Shown: piece by piece, positions 12,455 to 24,226 of the stretch
How positions within the stretch are numbered: position 1 is the stretch's first letter
Layout of the letters: every line of letters starts with the position of its first letter
Source: Arthrobotrys musiformis
Lineage: Eukaryota; Ascomycota; Orbiliomycetes; Orbiliales; Orbiliaceae
Assembly (NCBI GenBank): GCA_036971715.1
Contig: JAVHJL010000004.1
Location: 310,001 to 374,000 of the forward strand
Length of the DNA stretch: 64,000 nt
Direction of reading: 5' to 3'
Notes under the pieces: model-generated
What the model saw: the letters and a program-made list of their open reading frames with translations, nothing else
Told to the model about the DNA's origin: nothing
Database searches by the model: none
Translations under genes and position numbers: made by a program

Positions 12455-14507
12455 TCAACGGATCTTATACGGACCCTCCTTCTCAATCCCCTCCAAAGTT
12501 TCCAAAATCTCACTCCCCAGAGCGCTGGTACTACATTGGCGTCTCGGCTTACCCTTACCTCCGATCACGCCCCAAACCTCATGAAACCTAATAGTTTCAT
12601 CGCTGGCGGCGACCACAAGGCAACCCTCATACTTTGGATCGGTTGATCCTGGAGACATCGAATTGGCCCCGCCGTTCTCTGAATTCGAAGGGCGCCCATT
12701 TTTCGACTCCGGGGGCCCACCAGGGTATGGCAAAGCGTAAAGGGCGCGCATGTCCTCCGCCCACGGTATCGAAACAACTTTGTGGCAGTCCGGCCAGGTG
12801 AAGACGGCGATTCGGATGGGGTGCTCAGGGTTAGCGTATCCAAATGTCGCTGCGATCTCTTTACGTTGGTGAGACCAAACCAAACTTGTAACCTGAGCCG
12901 AAACGTTGATAGTTGCGATTGATGAACCGGTAAAAGTATGGTAAAAATGAATTCCTCGATCGTTAGACCCTCCACCTGTCGCGATCAAGCTCTTCTGCCA
13001 GGGACAGAACGCAATCGCCTTAACCGCCGCTTGGTGTGACCATTTATGACGAATTATTAGCTCCCGGTTTGGCTCGTCAGCATCTCTAGAGTCGGAATCT
13101 TCGTCCTTCGGGGTCTCAACGTCGAAGAGGATGCACTGGTTGTCGTTGCCACCAGTTGCAACTTGGCTCGCATCTGTCGACCACGCAATCCCGCAAATCT
13201 GCTGGGTGTGGACCTTCATGCGTCGAACAAGCGTCATCCCACAGGCAACGGTGCCTGGCTCCGTGTCCCACTCGATGGCGTAGAAGTAAATATTCCCAGA
13301 CTCGTCACCAAGCAAAAGATCCTCACAGCGAGTCCATTCCTTTCGATTGCCCAACCCGCGTCGTTTTGACTCGAACGGTTTGAATGATACGCAAGCGACA
13401 GCTGCTTGATGCTGAGCTTCAGCTCGAGGTACACACTCGCCGAGTCCCCACAAGGAAATAACCCCGTCAACTCGGCCTACAGCGAGGATATCCAGTTTCC
13501 CAGGAGTCGACGAAAACGCGATAGCGGTAATCTGGGTTGTCGCCCACGGCTTGAACGGCTTTGCGCCTCCTCTTTCTGTCCAGCCGTATATATCGCTGCC
13601 GAGAGCGACCGCTAGGACTTTAGAAACTGGTGAGTACGCTAGAAGCGTACAGTAAAAATCATCTCTGAGGCCGGGAGCATCGAGGACTGTGTGTAAAAGT
13701 CAACAACTAGGTATAGATTCGGAAAATAAATACTGAAGGGGCAACTTATCTGAACGGAGTAGAAACGACTCTCCGCATTTCATCCCGTCGCTTCTTCAGT
13801 TGAGCAGCTGCGATCTCCATCTGCGGGCTGGTGGGGCTCCAAGCACCCAACTCCATCTTCATGGGGGACTGTCCAAGCCCAGAAGACCTTTTCTCGGGTG
13901 AAGGGCAGGAGTCGAAACACATAACCTTCCCATCAAGATTAACACCAAGAGCCAATGCTAGACGTTCTTCGTGCATTTCATTCTCTTCTTGGATGATAGC
14001 ATCTGCAGTATCCATCGAGGCATTGATAATATAACCCTGTCGTTGTTGGGTATTATTCGCCTGGCCATCCGGTGTGCCACTGTAGCCTGGCCGTTGAGGG
14101 CGTCTAGCACCATATAAGCTAATACCACCCGGCAAATGACCAACTCCAACTCGATTTGAGGAAAGAGACCGAGTACGGGCAGTCCTAGCACGAGGGGTAG
14201 GACTTGCAGAACGTCTTCTAGAGCGAGTGCCTTCCTCGGGACGTCGACTTGCAGGAGTATTGATACGAAAGGACTGAACGGAGGCCGAAGAAGGAATGAA
14301 ACGATCTGGAGTGTGGGGAATACTTCCTGAACGACTGCTAGTCCTGTGACGGAGGAGCGGGGGGGTCGTACGGACGGGAGAACTATCAAAGTATCCACCG
14401 CTGCTGGTTCCTGGTGAAAACTGCAAATTCAGCCTTGCAGGAGTCATCTGGAGGGCAGGTCTTGCAGGAGGCGTCATTGAGTTAGCAGCCTGTGGATTTG
14501 GATCCAT
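12455..14507 (-). CDS. AMA1: Fizzy-family APC/C activator, Ama1/Mfr1-like (meiotic)
   Basis: Two exons, 13750-14507 and 12455-13688, give 663 residues. The Ser/Pro/Arg-rich N-terminus has the APC/C-binding C-box DRFIP at residues 68-72; after the junction comes the family start VLDAPGLRDDFY, then a WD40 propeller (e.g. KAIAFCPWQKSLIATGGG, TSLVWSHQRKEIAATFG) and a C-terminal Ile-Arg tail. C-box plus IR tail are the two APC/C docking elements of Cdc20/Cdh1/Ama1. The propeller wording is nearer Ama1/Mfr1, the meiosis-specific activators that drive exit from meiosis and spore formation, than Cdc20 or Cdh1, but this is from memory of the families. Exon 1 runs straight into a TAA, and no GT-AG pair restores the frame; only an AT-AC intron does (see that entry). 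Adjacent and divergent is CTF8. Confidence 0.82.
13689..13749 (-). other. Predicted AT-AC intron of the Ama1-like gene
   Basis: On the minus strand the exon ends ...TTCAG, the intron starts ATAAGT and ends TTTTACAC, and exon 2 starts AGTCCTC. This 61-nt excision restores Phe-Arg-Val-Leu-Asp-Ala-Pro, the most conserved start of the Fizzy WD40 part. The donor looks like AG/GTAAGT with +1 G changed to A, so this would be a U2-type AT-AC intron rather than a U12 intron (no ATATCCTT donor, poor match to TTCCTTAAC). A TTGAC lies just upstream of the 3' end as possible branch site. Canonical GT-AG alternatives give a wrong phase or an in-frame stop. A sequence error at position 13749 alone would not explain it because the 3' end also needs AC. 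Confidence 0.65.
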
Positions 14508-15543
14508 TTTGAAAAATATTTGAGCTCCACCGTGGGGCTAAATAATCGGAGGGGTATTGAAAGGGTAAGTAAGAATTGAAGGTGTATAGGTATATATTAT
14601 ATAAGCAATCCAGCAAGTTTATGAGGGTATAAAGAGTCCAGATCAGCAGAAGGATTGATGGTAGTTGGTAATTAATCAAGGTCTGAGCTTGTGGAGGCTT
14701 TGGAGATGTTCTTTTTTGGTAGGATTTATATGTCTCCCCAGAGGAAGGCTGGTGGAGTACTTGTGGTGGAGGGGAGGAAGAGGAAGAGGAAGAGGAAGAA
14801 GAGATGATGAAAGCAACAGAATCAAAAGCATAAAAAGAGGGGAGCTTGGCTTTACCGTATATGTAGAAGAGGCCATGGATATGGGGTTTGGATCTGGTTG
14901 ACATGCATGCACATTGTGGTAGTTCGGACGATTCAGTGCACATTTCTGTATTTGGACGGATCTGCGATCTCGAGAACAGTGATCGTCCAATATTCACCCA
15001 TATATATTGTCCCAGGTTACAGAAGATAAGATATGATAAGATTAGATAAGATTTAGCTAGAAATCCGACAATCCGCGTGGCTCGGAGCGGTAATGGCTAC
15101 CTGATAATGAGAGGCTACGTTCTATGCGTCTATAGGAAGGTGCTGTAGGGAAACAACACCGGTGTAGCAAGTGCAAATTGCGTCAATTGATTAGGCATGG
15201 CTAGGTACGGACCAAGACTAGGTACGGACCTGGACAGCATGAACATGTTAATTATTTCTAGTACATCAGGCTAATTATATCAATATCGTAGGTAGGTGTT
15301 TGAAAGCCCTTAGTTCTTACAGCAGTAGGTAACTAGCACGGTGTTGTAGGCGTGGAGAGTGTGTGTACATGTGTTGATAATGTGGTATTCCGATGTGTTG
15401 TCTTGACGTCGCGCAAAGCATCTCGACGAGAAACATTCGAAAAGCTGTCAAGCTCAAGCTTAGCTACCTGACAGCTTGCCGTATCGTGGCATCAAGACAT
15501 ATATCTTGTCACTCCATATCAAAGCCAATCACAGACAGCAAAG
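14508..15543. other. Shared upstream region of the Ama1-like gene and CTF8
   Basis: Divergent intergenic region of 1.0 kb. It has a GAGGAA-rich purine tract near 14773-14803, a 13-bp direct repeat CTAGGTACGGACC at 15201 and 15218, and TAGGTAGG near 15290. Open frames across 14482-14997 lack family resemblance. Confidence 0.6.
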
Positions 15544-15978
15544 ATGCCCTCCACCACAGTTCATCTTCCAAATCCTCTGTCAGCAACCTCAAACACCAAT
15601 CCCCTCCCTCAAATTCTCCGTCTGCCAACCGGTTTGGCAATCCTCGAGCTGCAAGGCGATATCAACTTCCCCAGCCCCGAAGACTCGCCCTCCAACATCA
15701 ACTTCACAACAGTTGGCAACCTCATTTTCCCAGATGCCACATCTGACTCTACGGACATTAAAGATGTCAAACGCGTCTGGCTTTATGTTGGGAAACACCA
15801 ACGGCTGACTGGCGAGGTCAAGGCGCTGCCAAAACCACTTGGTGTCTTGAGAAGGCGGAAGCTAGAAGAGGACGCTGAAAATAATGCTGGAGAAGAAGAG
15901 CTTGAAATCGTTGATATCATCAAGCACAAAATCATTTTCTCGAAACGACCCGAGCCCGTTGGTACAGCGGAGATGTAG
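15544..15978 (+). CDS. CTF8: Ctf8, subunit of the Ctf18 clamp loader
   Basis: Single exon, 144 residues. Ctf8 hallmarks are visible: ILELQGDI near residues 33-40 and YVGKHQRLTGEVKALPKPLGVL near 80-101, followed by an acidic stretch and a conserved short end. Ctf8 together with Dcc1 and Ctf18 forms the alternative RFC complex that loads PCNA and supports sister-chromatid cohesion in the nucleus. Length agrees with the family (about 130-150). The ATG at 15544 is the first in frame and directly precedes the conserved part. It is divergent from the Ama1-like gene; whether they share regulation cannot be seen. Confidence 0.88.
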   Translation: MPSTTVHLPNPLSATSNTNPLPQILRLPTGLAILELQGDINFPSPEDSPSNINFTTVGNLIFPDATSDSTDIKDVKRVWLYVGKHQRLTGEVKALPKPLGVLRRRKLEEDAENNAGEEELEIVDIIKHKIIFSKRPEPVGTAEM

Positions 15979-15988
15979 ATACTTTTTA

Positions 15989-16526
15989 TCATTTTTTGTC
16001 CGTCGCGGTGGTTGCTACATCTACGTCTTGTTGGTCTTGAACAAAAGCTCTATCGGTGCCACGCCAAAGCTTGCTGTTGCCCAGATTCAACATAGCAGGT
16101 TGGGGCACAGAAGCATCACGATCACGGGTGTCTTTTTTCGAAGGCAAAGACCGAAGAACCGGAACCAGCCATGATTTCAGGAGGCACACGCACTGTTACT
16201 TGCATATGTCCACAACGCCAGGATGGTTCGCCCAGCTCAGGGAGCCCTCCGGTTGGTGTCTAATATGTGGAAATACTGCAGACTTGTTCGGATGAACGCT
16301 AGCTTCCCAGCTGTGGCAGTAGCGGAAAGGATCTCCACATGCAATGCACGTTTTGGTATCGAGTTCGAGTGCTGCCACTAATATCGCGAGCAAAGTGGAG
16401 CACGACAGACACATGTATTCAGAAAGAAGAAAAAGAAAGCAAAAGATATCAATTGAATTGAACATCACCAACATCCTCACAGAAAGCCACCCCAGTAGCC
16501 GCATCCTCATACAACTTTTTCCACAT
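15989..16526 (-). CDS. Possible small gene with a Cys-x2-Cys motif, function unknown
   Basis: Tentative three-exon model: 16481-16526, 16200-16377 and 16073-15989, 102 residues, ending 11 bp from the stop of CTF8 on the other strand. Exon 1 reads MWKKLYEDAATGVAF, which joins through a GTGAGG donor and ATATTAG acceptor to a stretch with CIACGDPFRYCHSW and several His residues, suggesting a small zinc site. A GTAACA donor and CAACAG acceptor lead to an acidic end, ...DQQDVDVATTATDKK. Support is only that three coherent-looking coding pieces join in frame; I recognise no family. The third exon is the least sure, as an upstream piece in the same frame (16080-16140) also looks coding. Confidence 0.35.
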
Positions 16527-17440
16527 TTGCAAATCAAGTGATGTTGAAACCACAACCAGTTGGATCGAAAATTCGAGAGCGAGGGAAAAAAGAGTTCGGC
16601 TACACATTCTCAAGCCAAGCCTCTAATTTCCAGCCAAATCAAACCAGGGTCATTTGAGGCACCAGCAAAAGATTGGGGAAGGAAAAACCGAAAGTTTCAG
16701 AAACATTTAGAATCGCTGCTGGCAAAAAAAAGGAGTGGACCGCCAAACCCCCCCAGACTTGATCAATTTGGGGGAGCCTCTTAAAACCTGTCGGTCCCAT
16801 TTCCTCTCAGATATCCAATCTCCTCTTATCACCGTCTCTTAAAGTTTTTTTTGTGGAATTTGCTGGCTTCAAAAGATCTGCCTATCGACGACGACTCTGC
16901 GCTCCAATAGTTTCGACGCACCTCGAAGTCTCGGAAAGATCCACTCAAGCTCCGAACCAGTTGTTTACGGAACGATTGGCTCCCGCCTCCCTGCGAGTTT
17001 CTGTGTCCCTGAATTCCAAGTCACAAGTACAGTACTTCCTTCCCAAGTCTGGCTCGTCTCGTCGCCACGCCCCACGCTCGCCCAAACCGGAAGACGAACT
17101 TGGGTACTTATTTTCGCTGAGAGAATTATCGAGCAACGGGAGGTCCGTTCGCCTAGCTACGGCAGCAGCTCCTTTCCCTTCTGCGAGTCAACCCAGCCTA
17201 GAAGAAAGTAATCCTGTACACCTTGCATCACGGACAAGGTGCAAGTGGCAGTTAAGAGTAAAAAGTGAGGAGGCGTGTGGGCGAAAACGGGACTAATTAG
17301 AATTAATTAGTAAAGGAGGTCGACCAAGAGTGAACCCTTGATAAGCTTCTAATTGAGAGGAGTGGTTTTCCCTTTCTCTCAAATCTCCCTCCCATATCCC
17401 AAAGACCTTCGAAAGGAGGTATTTGGATACAACAGCCATC
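16527..17440. other. Long upstream region of the proline-rich orphan
   Basis: Polypyrimidine tract CCCTTTCTCTCAAATCTCCC near 17370, typical of a fungal promoter or 5' leader. An open frame of 147 codons at 16853-17296 has no family resemblance and may lie in the transcribed leader. Confidence 0.5.
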
Positions 17441-20400
17441 ATGTCGTCCTCGGATGACAAGCTACCGACGTCGTACGTGCATTTATTCGTCTCGCATATA
17501 GAAAATCGGAGGTTTCCTTGGCATATGTAGTAATACTAACAGCTGTTCGTATCGATAGGACGCTGGCGCGGAGCTTCTCCGCACAGCTGAACGACATATT
17601 CCTACTCGACGATGTTCTATCCACAAAAGAGAAAGAAGTCGACCAGAAGTATGCACATTTTTAATTGACAATTGCCTGAAAGATATCATGGATCCAGTGA
17701 ACTAATATCCCCTTTCCCTTCCCTCACAGGAAACTCGAGCTCACTCAACAAAATGCAGAGCTTGATGCCCTTGAAGCCAGGCTGAAAGCAGCTGAAGTCC
17801 TCCTAGCAAAGCAAAGCAAGCGCATGTCCCTGATATCCTCAGCATCATCAGATTCCGCCCCTACACCGGCAAACACTGAAGTCGGTAACCCCCTCGCACC
17901 CAGCTCAAGCACAAGGCGGCGGAACCCCATTCCCCTCTTTCAAGATCCATCGGCAGATACCGAGGCAAGAGCGGATGGGGGGCAGGACATAGCCGATGAT
18001 TCTGCACCCGAGCCGCCAAAAAAAGATGATCCGGTAGCGCTACAAGCGCCTCGTGCGCTGCCGGTATTGAGTCGAGAAATCGAGGCTCGTGAAGAGGAAG
18101 AAAGAAAGAGTAGGGAAGAAGAACAATGGAGAGAAGGATGGGGAGGAGAAGGAGGAGGGAAAGCGCAAGAAAAAAGAAGATTAGAAGGAATAGGAGGAAG
18201 ATATGATGGAGATGATAGACATGATGATATAGGGGCCCCAAGCAATACCTCGCTTTTTACATCGACATTTGCAAACCCCGATGTACCGAAAAAAGATAAA
18301 ATCCAATTTACTAGTTTTCTTGAGAAGGACCTGCCGAAATTAAGTGAAGGACAGGGGCAATTCTTTGCGCAAGCCGACGCGGCGCAGCAGCACCAACAGC
18401 AACAGTACCTCCCGACGGCATCCCAAGATGAATATGCATATGGAAATAGAACATTCGAACCCGAAAGCTCGGAAACGTCTGAAGAACATCGCAACAGCGG
18501 CGCCCCTTCCGCAACAGCTGCTGCTTCTATAAACGGACAAAACCTCCCAATTACGGTTAAACCGGATGAGGACGGAGATGAACTGGCTACAGGGGACCTG
18601 ATTGACCAGTACGGCTACGACAGCGAGCCCGAGCCTGAAGAAGAACCGGGGCTCCAGACCTCTGCTAGCATTGGGAATACCCACGCGACACAGCCAATTG
18701 TGCCCACTCCTCCCCATGCCTCAAACGCCGCAGTTTTTGTTTCCCGTCCCAATCGGTCGGACTCACTGGCCAGCCCTGTCAGGTACAGCTCGGCCACGGG
18801 TTCTTCCAATGGTCAGAATGCAAACACTCAGGAGAGCACCAATACGAAATACATCGTCGATGACGGATTCTTCACTCGTCCACGAAGGGCACCCACTGTC
18901 ACAGAATCGGAATTGCCACCTTTGCCAGGCCAAACTCCTGACATTCCTAAGCGCAAACCTGTCAGGGGTTCGGAAGATATTTCGAGACCGGAAATTTCCC
19001 TGTTGACAACGGACCGGCCGCCAACTCCGCCATCCAAAGCTCCACCACGAAGCATCGCCAATCCTGTCGTTCCATACGATTACAATACCTCGCACCATCT
19101 GTCTGTTGCTACAAATTACACAGACAACCGGACTATCCCTTCGATGTCTTCAACAGAGTCAACGCATGGCGAGAAACCATTGCCCCCTATGTCGCCCTCC
19201 GAAGCTAGTCTCGATGTTCCCGTTCGAGAATCGGTAACCGAACGAGGGTTTGGAGGGCTGCTGAAAATGAAGAAGTCGCTGCAAGGGTTGCGGAAGAAGG
19301 CTCAAGCCGCGTCGTCACCAATATCACCAACTGGTGATCAGAGAAGCTTTTCGACAGGAGCCCTTGGCCACTACCCGTCTTCTGATCCAAAGCCCAAGGA
19401 TGAGCCGCCGTTGCCGCCAATACCGCCTGAGAAGTTGACCGCTAGTACACCAGTTCCTGCCATCCCGGTCCAGTATCGTGCATCACCACCGCCGCAGACG
19501 CCGCAGACACCGTCCCAATATGTGCCCCAACCAGCTCCTCAAACGGATTTGTTCGACCGAATACAAGCATCTCTGCCCAACCAACAGCAGGAAGAACCGT
19601 CACCGCGAAGATTTGAGGCCAAGCACAAGAAAGCTGTTGAGGCAATTGCCAAGTTCTCTGGTAAGATGTCCGCATTGAGAGCACTCAGGAAAAAGGAGGC
19701 CAAAGAGGGTTCACCACCACCACCCCCTCCCCAGGAGCCACCACTCGCAGCTTGGGAAATTGAACAACGTGCCAACTCGAAACCGAACCCCTACGGGCAC
19801 CCCGTAAGTCCGCCTCAAACCGCATCTGTCAATGCTGCGCCACAGAATACATACCCCGTATCAGCCCAAACATGGAAGTCGCAGTCGAGTAGATTCTCTC
19901 TAAACAATCACGTAAATAACCAGACACCAATTAGTCCGCCGCAAGAACCCCTGAGTGATGATGCGCTTCCGGCGGCCCCTGCCAAGTTGACAGAAGAGGC
20001 CCCACCGCCCACGCCCGCCAAGTACGAGCTACCGCTACCGAAGAGGATTGAGAGCCTTTCGATGGATCCTCCAGGTACTCCTGAGAAAAACGATCATAAG
20101 TTTTCCATTGAAAAATCATCACCAGAGAGTCGACCCGGAACTTCTTCGTCTAGAGGACTTTCGATATTCCCACATTCATCCGTAAAACCTTCGGTATCGA
20201 TAGAAATGGCACCACCTGCACCGCCAAAAGAAGACGAGCTTCCGCCTCCACCCCAGAAATTACACTCTTTTACACCATTCAAGCCATTGACGCTAGAACT
20301 CTCGACGTCGAGTAGTTTATCGGTAGAGAAATCTCAACCAAGTCCTGGATTGGCACCACCGGCGAGTCCTGGCTTTGCACCAGGACGAGGAGGAAGGACA

Positions 20401-22461
20401 GAGACGTATTCGTTCCTTGGGGATTACTACTTTGGAGACAACCAAGATGGAGATGATCAGTCTGCGGAGCTTGCCAATGGCATGCCGTCACAGCAACCTC
20501 AACCTGTACCGCAAGAGACAGACAGCGTAAGGGGGCTACCAAATATCAAGAGGAACGAGTCGGATGATAAGCTGAATTATAGAATCAAGTCATTCGCTCC
20601 TTTTTCGTTAGGAGAATTCTCAACAGGCGACTTCTCATCCAGCTTTTCGTTTGATAACCTACAGTCTGATCCGGCAGCCACAAAGCAGAACCACCCGCCG
20701 ATGCCTCCTATTCCGGATTCGAAATCGCTCCCTAAACCTATAGCTGCATCTGTATCGATACCTCCCCCAACCTCAGCTCCACCGTCAACGGCACTTCCAG
20801 AGATTCCAGTAGCCCCACCTAAGGCCGAACGAAGATCTCCCGCAATCCCAGAGTCGATCCCAGAAGATAGACAGGCTCCCACTTCGTTACCTGAAGCTCC
20901 AAAGACAGTACAGCGGATACCTTCGAAACCAGAGCTACGGGATAACTATCACGCACCGCTTCAGACTGTTGCTCATAGATCGATTTTGTCGTCGTCAATA
21001 CAAAATGGTAGAGAAAGTTCTGGATCTCCACCGTTACCTATGAAGGATATCCCAGAGGAAGGGCCGTATCCTTCGACAAGATCCCCATTGAGTTCTACGA
21101 ACACGCCGGGTCCAGCTTCCAACTCAGCACAGCAAGCCAATAAAGCGGGCTATGCAAGCGGCGTTTCTAGCGTAAGGTCTAGCAGCGGCTATACGGAATC
21201 ACCAAGTGCAACATCATCAAGAACATCTCTATCTTCTGGAATAAACGGCCCGACAAATGGAGTCGCGACACCTACACCCCGTATTCCAAGCGGTGAACAA
21301 GGTCCATATCCTGTAAGAAACTCATCATCGCAAGGTCATCCACAACGACCACCTTCTCAGGAAACGGTTGTCGACCGAAGAGTCCAATCGGGTACACCCA
21401 ACATGCCACATTCCGCTCGCCCGCCAAACATGCACCCGTCCGGCCCTCCTTACGGCATGCCGCCTGGTCCACCACAAGGTATGCCTCCACGCGGACGGAT
21501 GCCGGGTCCACCGGGCCCGCCAGGTGGTACCCCAGAACTTAGAGGCAGACCTGGTTTCCGCCCCCCTCCCGGTGGCGGCCCAATGGGCCCCGGTTATCCT
21601 CCCCGTTCCGCCTCCCCAGCCTTTAGCGAACGTTCCATGCGTCCACCCAGAGGCCCACCGCCTCCTCGTTCCGCATCACCCGCATTCTCGGAACGAAGGG
21701 GCCCCCCACCCCCACGTAGCTCCTCGCCGGCGTTTAGCATGCGTACTATGCGTCCGGGCCCACCGCCAAACCACGGCCGTAAACGCTCGAATTCGATGGA
21801 AATCCTTGATTTCGCTGTAGACTTCGAGCTCCCGTCTTCGGCGCTTAGATTCGAAGCTAAAGAAGCGGATGCATCGCGTCGGGCTAGGAGTGAATCGCAG
21901 GGATACGGTAGAGGCCCTCCTCCAGGTTCGTTCCGTGGGAGAGCAGAGTCACCTGGTCCCAGAGAAGGGTTTAGAAGCGGAAGCAGGGCTGGAAGCCGTG
22001 GGCCACCTGGTATGCCGCCACATATGAACGGACCTGGCAGCAGACCTGCTAGCAGAACACAATCGCCGTTTAGACATCCGCCAGTTTCTCACAACTTCAA
22101 TGGGATGCCACCGCGCGGACCACCTGGTAGCAGGAGGAATTCGGGAGGAAGTAATGTCGGTGGCGGCCATCGACGACCATCGATGTCAGAAGCCGATTTG
22201 GATATCGCGCTAGGAGTAGGACAGATCCCTGGCATGGAAAGGAAGTATAGACCTCCACCGCAGATGAGGGGTGGAAGACCTCCCGGTCCTATGCCGCCGC
22301 ACATTCCTCATGTTGGCGGTGGCGGTGGCAGGGGATTGAAGAGTTTGAATTCAAATGGCGCTGGGGTCACATACCCCGGTCTAGACGATGGATTCGGGAT
22401 GATGGATGGAGGCGGAAGAATGCCTACACCCGCCATGCCTCGCCGAGAAGAAATGGCTTGA
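17441..22461 (+). CDS. Large proline-rich, mostly disordered protein of unknown function
   Basis: Three exons: 17441-17472, 17559-17648 and 17730-22461, with GTACGT and GTATGC donors, 1,617 residues. The two tiny first exons were found because the frame continues upstream of the first internal ATG and joins cleanly to SFSAQLNDIFLLDDVLSTKE and a heptad-like coiled coil (about residues 20-70, LTQQNAELDALEARLKAAE). The rest is Pro/Ser-rich and disordered with a few islands that look conserved: GGLLKMKKSLQGLRKKAQ, a basic RFEAKHKKAVEAIAKF patch, RIKSFAPFSLGEF, and near the C-terminus SMEILDFAVDFELP. The last 300 residues are a PPG/MPP-rich region with repeated RSASPAFSER units (three copies). Many PxxP motifs suggest SH3 partners, which is inference. 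I do not recognise the family. Confidence 0.75.
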
Positions 22462-23153
22462 TTTTTATCCTTTATCTTTTTATATTTAATCGAAATATCG
22501 ATTCTGGGGAAAGGGTTTAACTTTCGTATATACTTTAATTCATCATTCGTTTCTTTATTTTCCTTGTGGTATTTTTTCCCATCATACAGTTCATCAAGCC
22601 TAGCATAGCACATTCACTCTCCAAAGCTCAAATATCCCATAATGGTTTTTCCTTTTACTTGCTTTCTATTGTTAACTTTGCATATGTCCAGATGATTTAG
22701 GTTTTCTACTTTCTTTTTAATATATAAAATAGGCGCGCCTGGTGCTGTATCTATAGATCATATACATTCGTTTTATCAATGAAAATTTCAATGAAACGAT
22801 CGATATCACCTTACATATATTATTATTATATATCATGGAAGAACCGATATAACCTTAAACTTGGAAGCGAGTCCATCGCTAGCTTAATCTTACAGTCAGC
22901 TAGCTTACGACTACAATATTAGAGTTATACGCTAGCTGTAGCCGGGGATCCTAGCTAGCTGGGCACCGGGCACTAGTCTACCATGAGTTATACAACATCG
23001 AACAATCACACATTATCCATATATACAGGCAATGCTAGAAGTAATGTGCCTAAAAATAAAAGGTCGATATAGGGTATAGTAATGTAACGACCGAAGTCCT
23101 AACAGTTTGAAAATATTGACGGCTTCTATAGACCTGGAAACTAGACTCGCATA
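22462..23153. other. Intergenic between convergent genes
   Basis: 3' flanks of the proline-rich orphan and of the minus-strand membrane protein. Rich in GCTAGC words near 22880-22960. No gene seen. Confidence 0.6.
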
Positions 23154-24226
23154 TCAAGACCGATACTTCATCTGCTTCACCCTCATCCCACCCTCAAAGT
23201 GCCTTGTCTTCCAATAATTCCAAACAAAAAGTCCCAAAAATGTCAACGCGAGCAAAACCAGCACAAAAATAACCAAAGCCATACAGAAAACGGCGAACCA
23301 AAACGACACGACCGCCATATCCCTCTTAGTATCTTCACTTTGCTCAACCTCCACGCCCGCAAGGCCCACTTGCATCGCGGAAAGGACGACTGAGACGTAT
23401 AGAAAGGAGATCGCAACCCATTTGAAGTTCGTGGAGAAGAAGGAACCATATCTCTCGTAGTTGAGGAAGAAGCCTCGGAGTAGTCCCAGGCGGAACCTGA
23501 AGATTATGTTTAGACGGTCCAATCGCAGGTCTCCGTACCAAAACCGCCCCTCGAATTCTTCAAAGCACACGTTTTCCAGGATTTCAGATGCGAAGGCGAC
23601 CCAATTCGGCCAGGTTATCTCCTCCTCAATTTCTACGCCGGCTAGGAGGCCGCTCTGCCGTGCTATCAATAAATCACTAGGGTGGCGTATGAGTTTTGCG
23701 TAAGAGAGTAACATCCATCGTGCCGCATTGTAAACTTCGGAAGGTATTATTCTCGGGTTGCAAACGCGGTCCACACCTGCTCGGGGAGGTATGATGGTTT
23801 TGGCAAAAAAGGAGTGGTTGAGGAGGAAAGGTGGCAGCGGCTTTATGTAGACGACCCCGCCGCCCCAGACGAGGTGAAGGTCCGTCTGTTCGGCCGCGAT
23901 TATCTGTCTGCGTAAGGCGACATGTTTGTTTAACGGGGATATATTACCCGGTAGACCCGCCCAGAACAATGAGCTCGAGGTTTTGCGAAATCGGGAGAAA
24001 TCGAGCTCGCTGTTGATGTAATCTTCAACGCTTTGAGAGTGGAAGATTGCAGGAGTCGGAAAATTGGGAGCTTTACCAGGAAAGGTCTATTTTTTGTACT
24101 AATTATGTTAGTCATTCAGTTTAGAGGGATGCTATTCGACTTGAAGTAAAATTAACTTTGACAGACTTGTGATAGTATTCTCTTTGCAGTATCCAAGCTA
24201 TATGGTGGTTCAGGTATCGCAGACAT
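23154..24226 (-). CDS. Two-span membrane protein of a Pezizomycotina family of unknown function
   Basis: Two exons, 24167-24226 and 23154-24086 (intron 80 nt, ACTAAC branch, AAATAG acceptor; donor GTCTGT is weak), 330 residues. The first exon encodes MSAIPEPPYSLDTAKRILSQ. The body has FWAGLPGNISPLNKHVALRR, DLHLVWGGGVVYIKPLPPFLL, RWMLLSYAKLIRHPSDLLIA and YGDLRLDRLNIIFRF, then two hydrophobic segments (about residues 240-262 and 280-315) around a short loop. This order is that of a family common in filamentous ascomycetes with no known function; I believe it is the one called DUF6601 but cannot confirm the number. It is transcribed divergently from the NLR gene with 657 bp between starts. Confidence 0.75.

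Noticed and set aside
13689..14507. Ama1-like exon 1 as a separate 253-residue gene
   Set aside because: It has the C-box and its end continues exactly into the conserved start of the WD40 part, so one split gene is much more likely.
16853..17296. Plus-strand frame of 147 codons
   Set aside because: Begins without a good start context in the leader of the proline-rich orphan and has no recognisable sequence.
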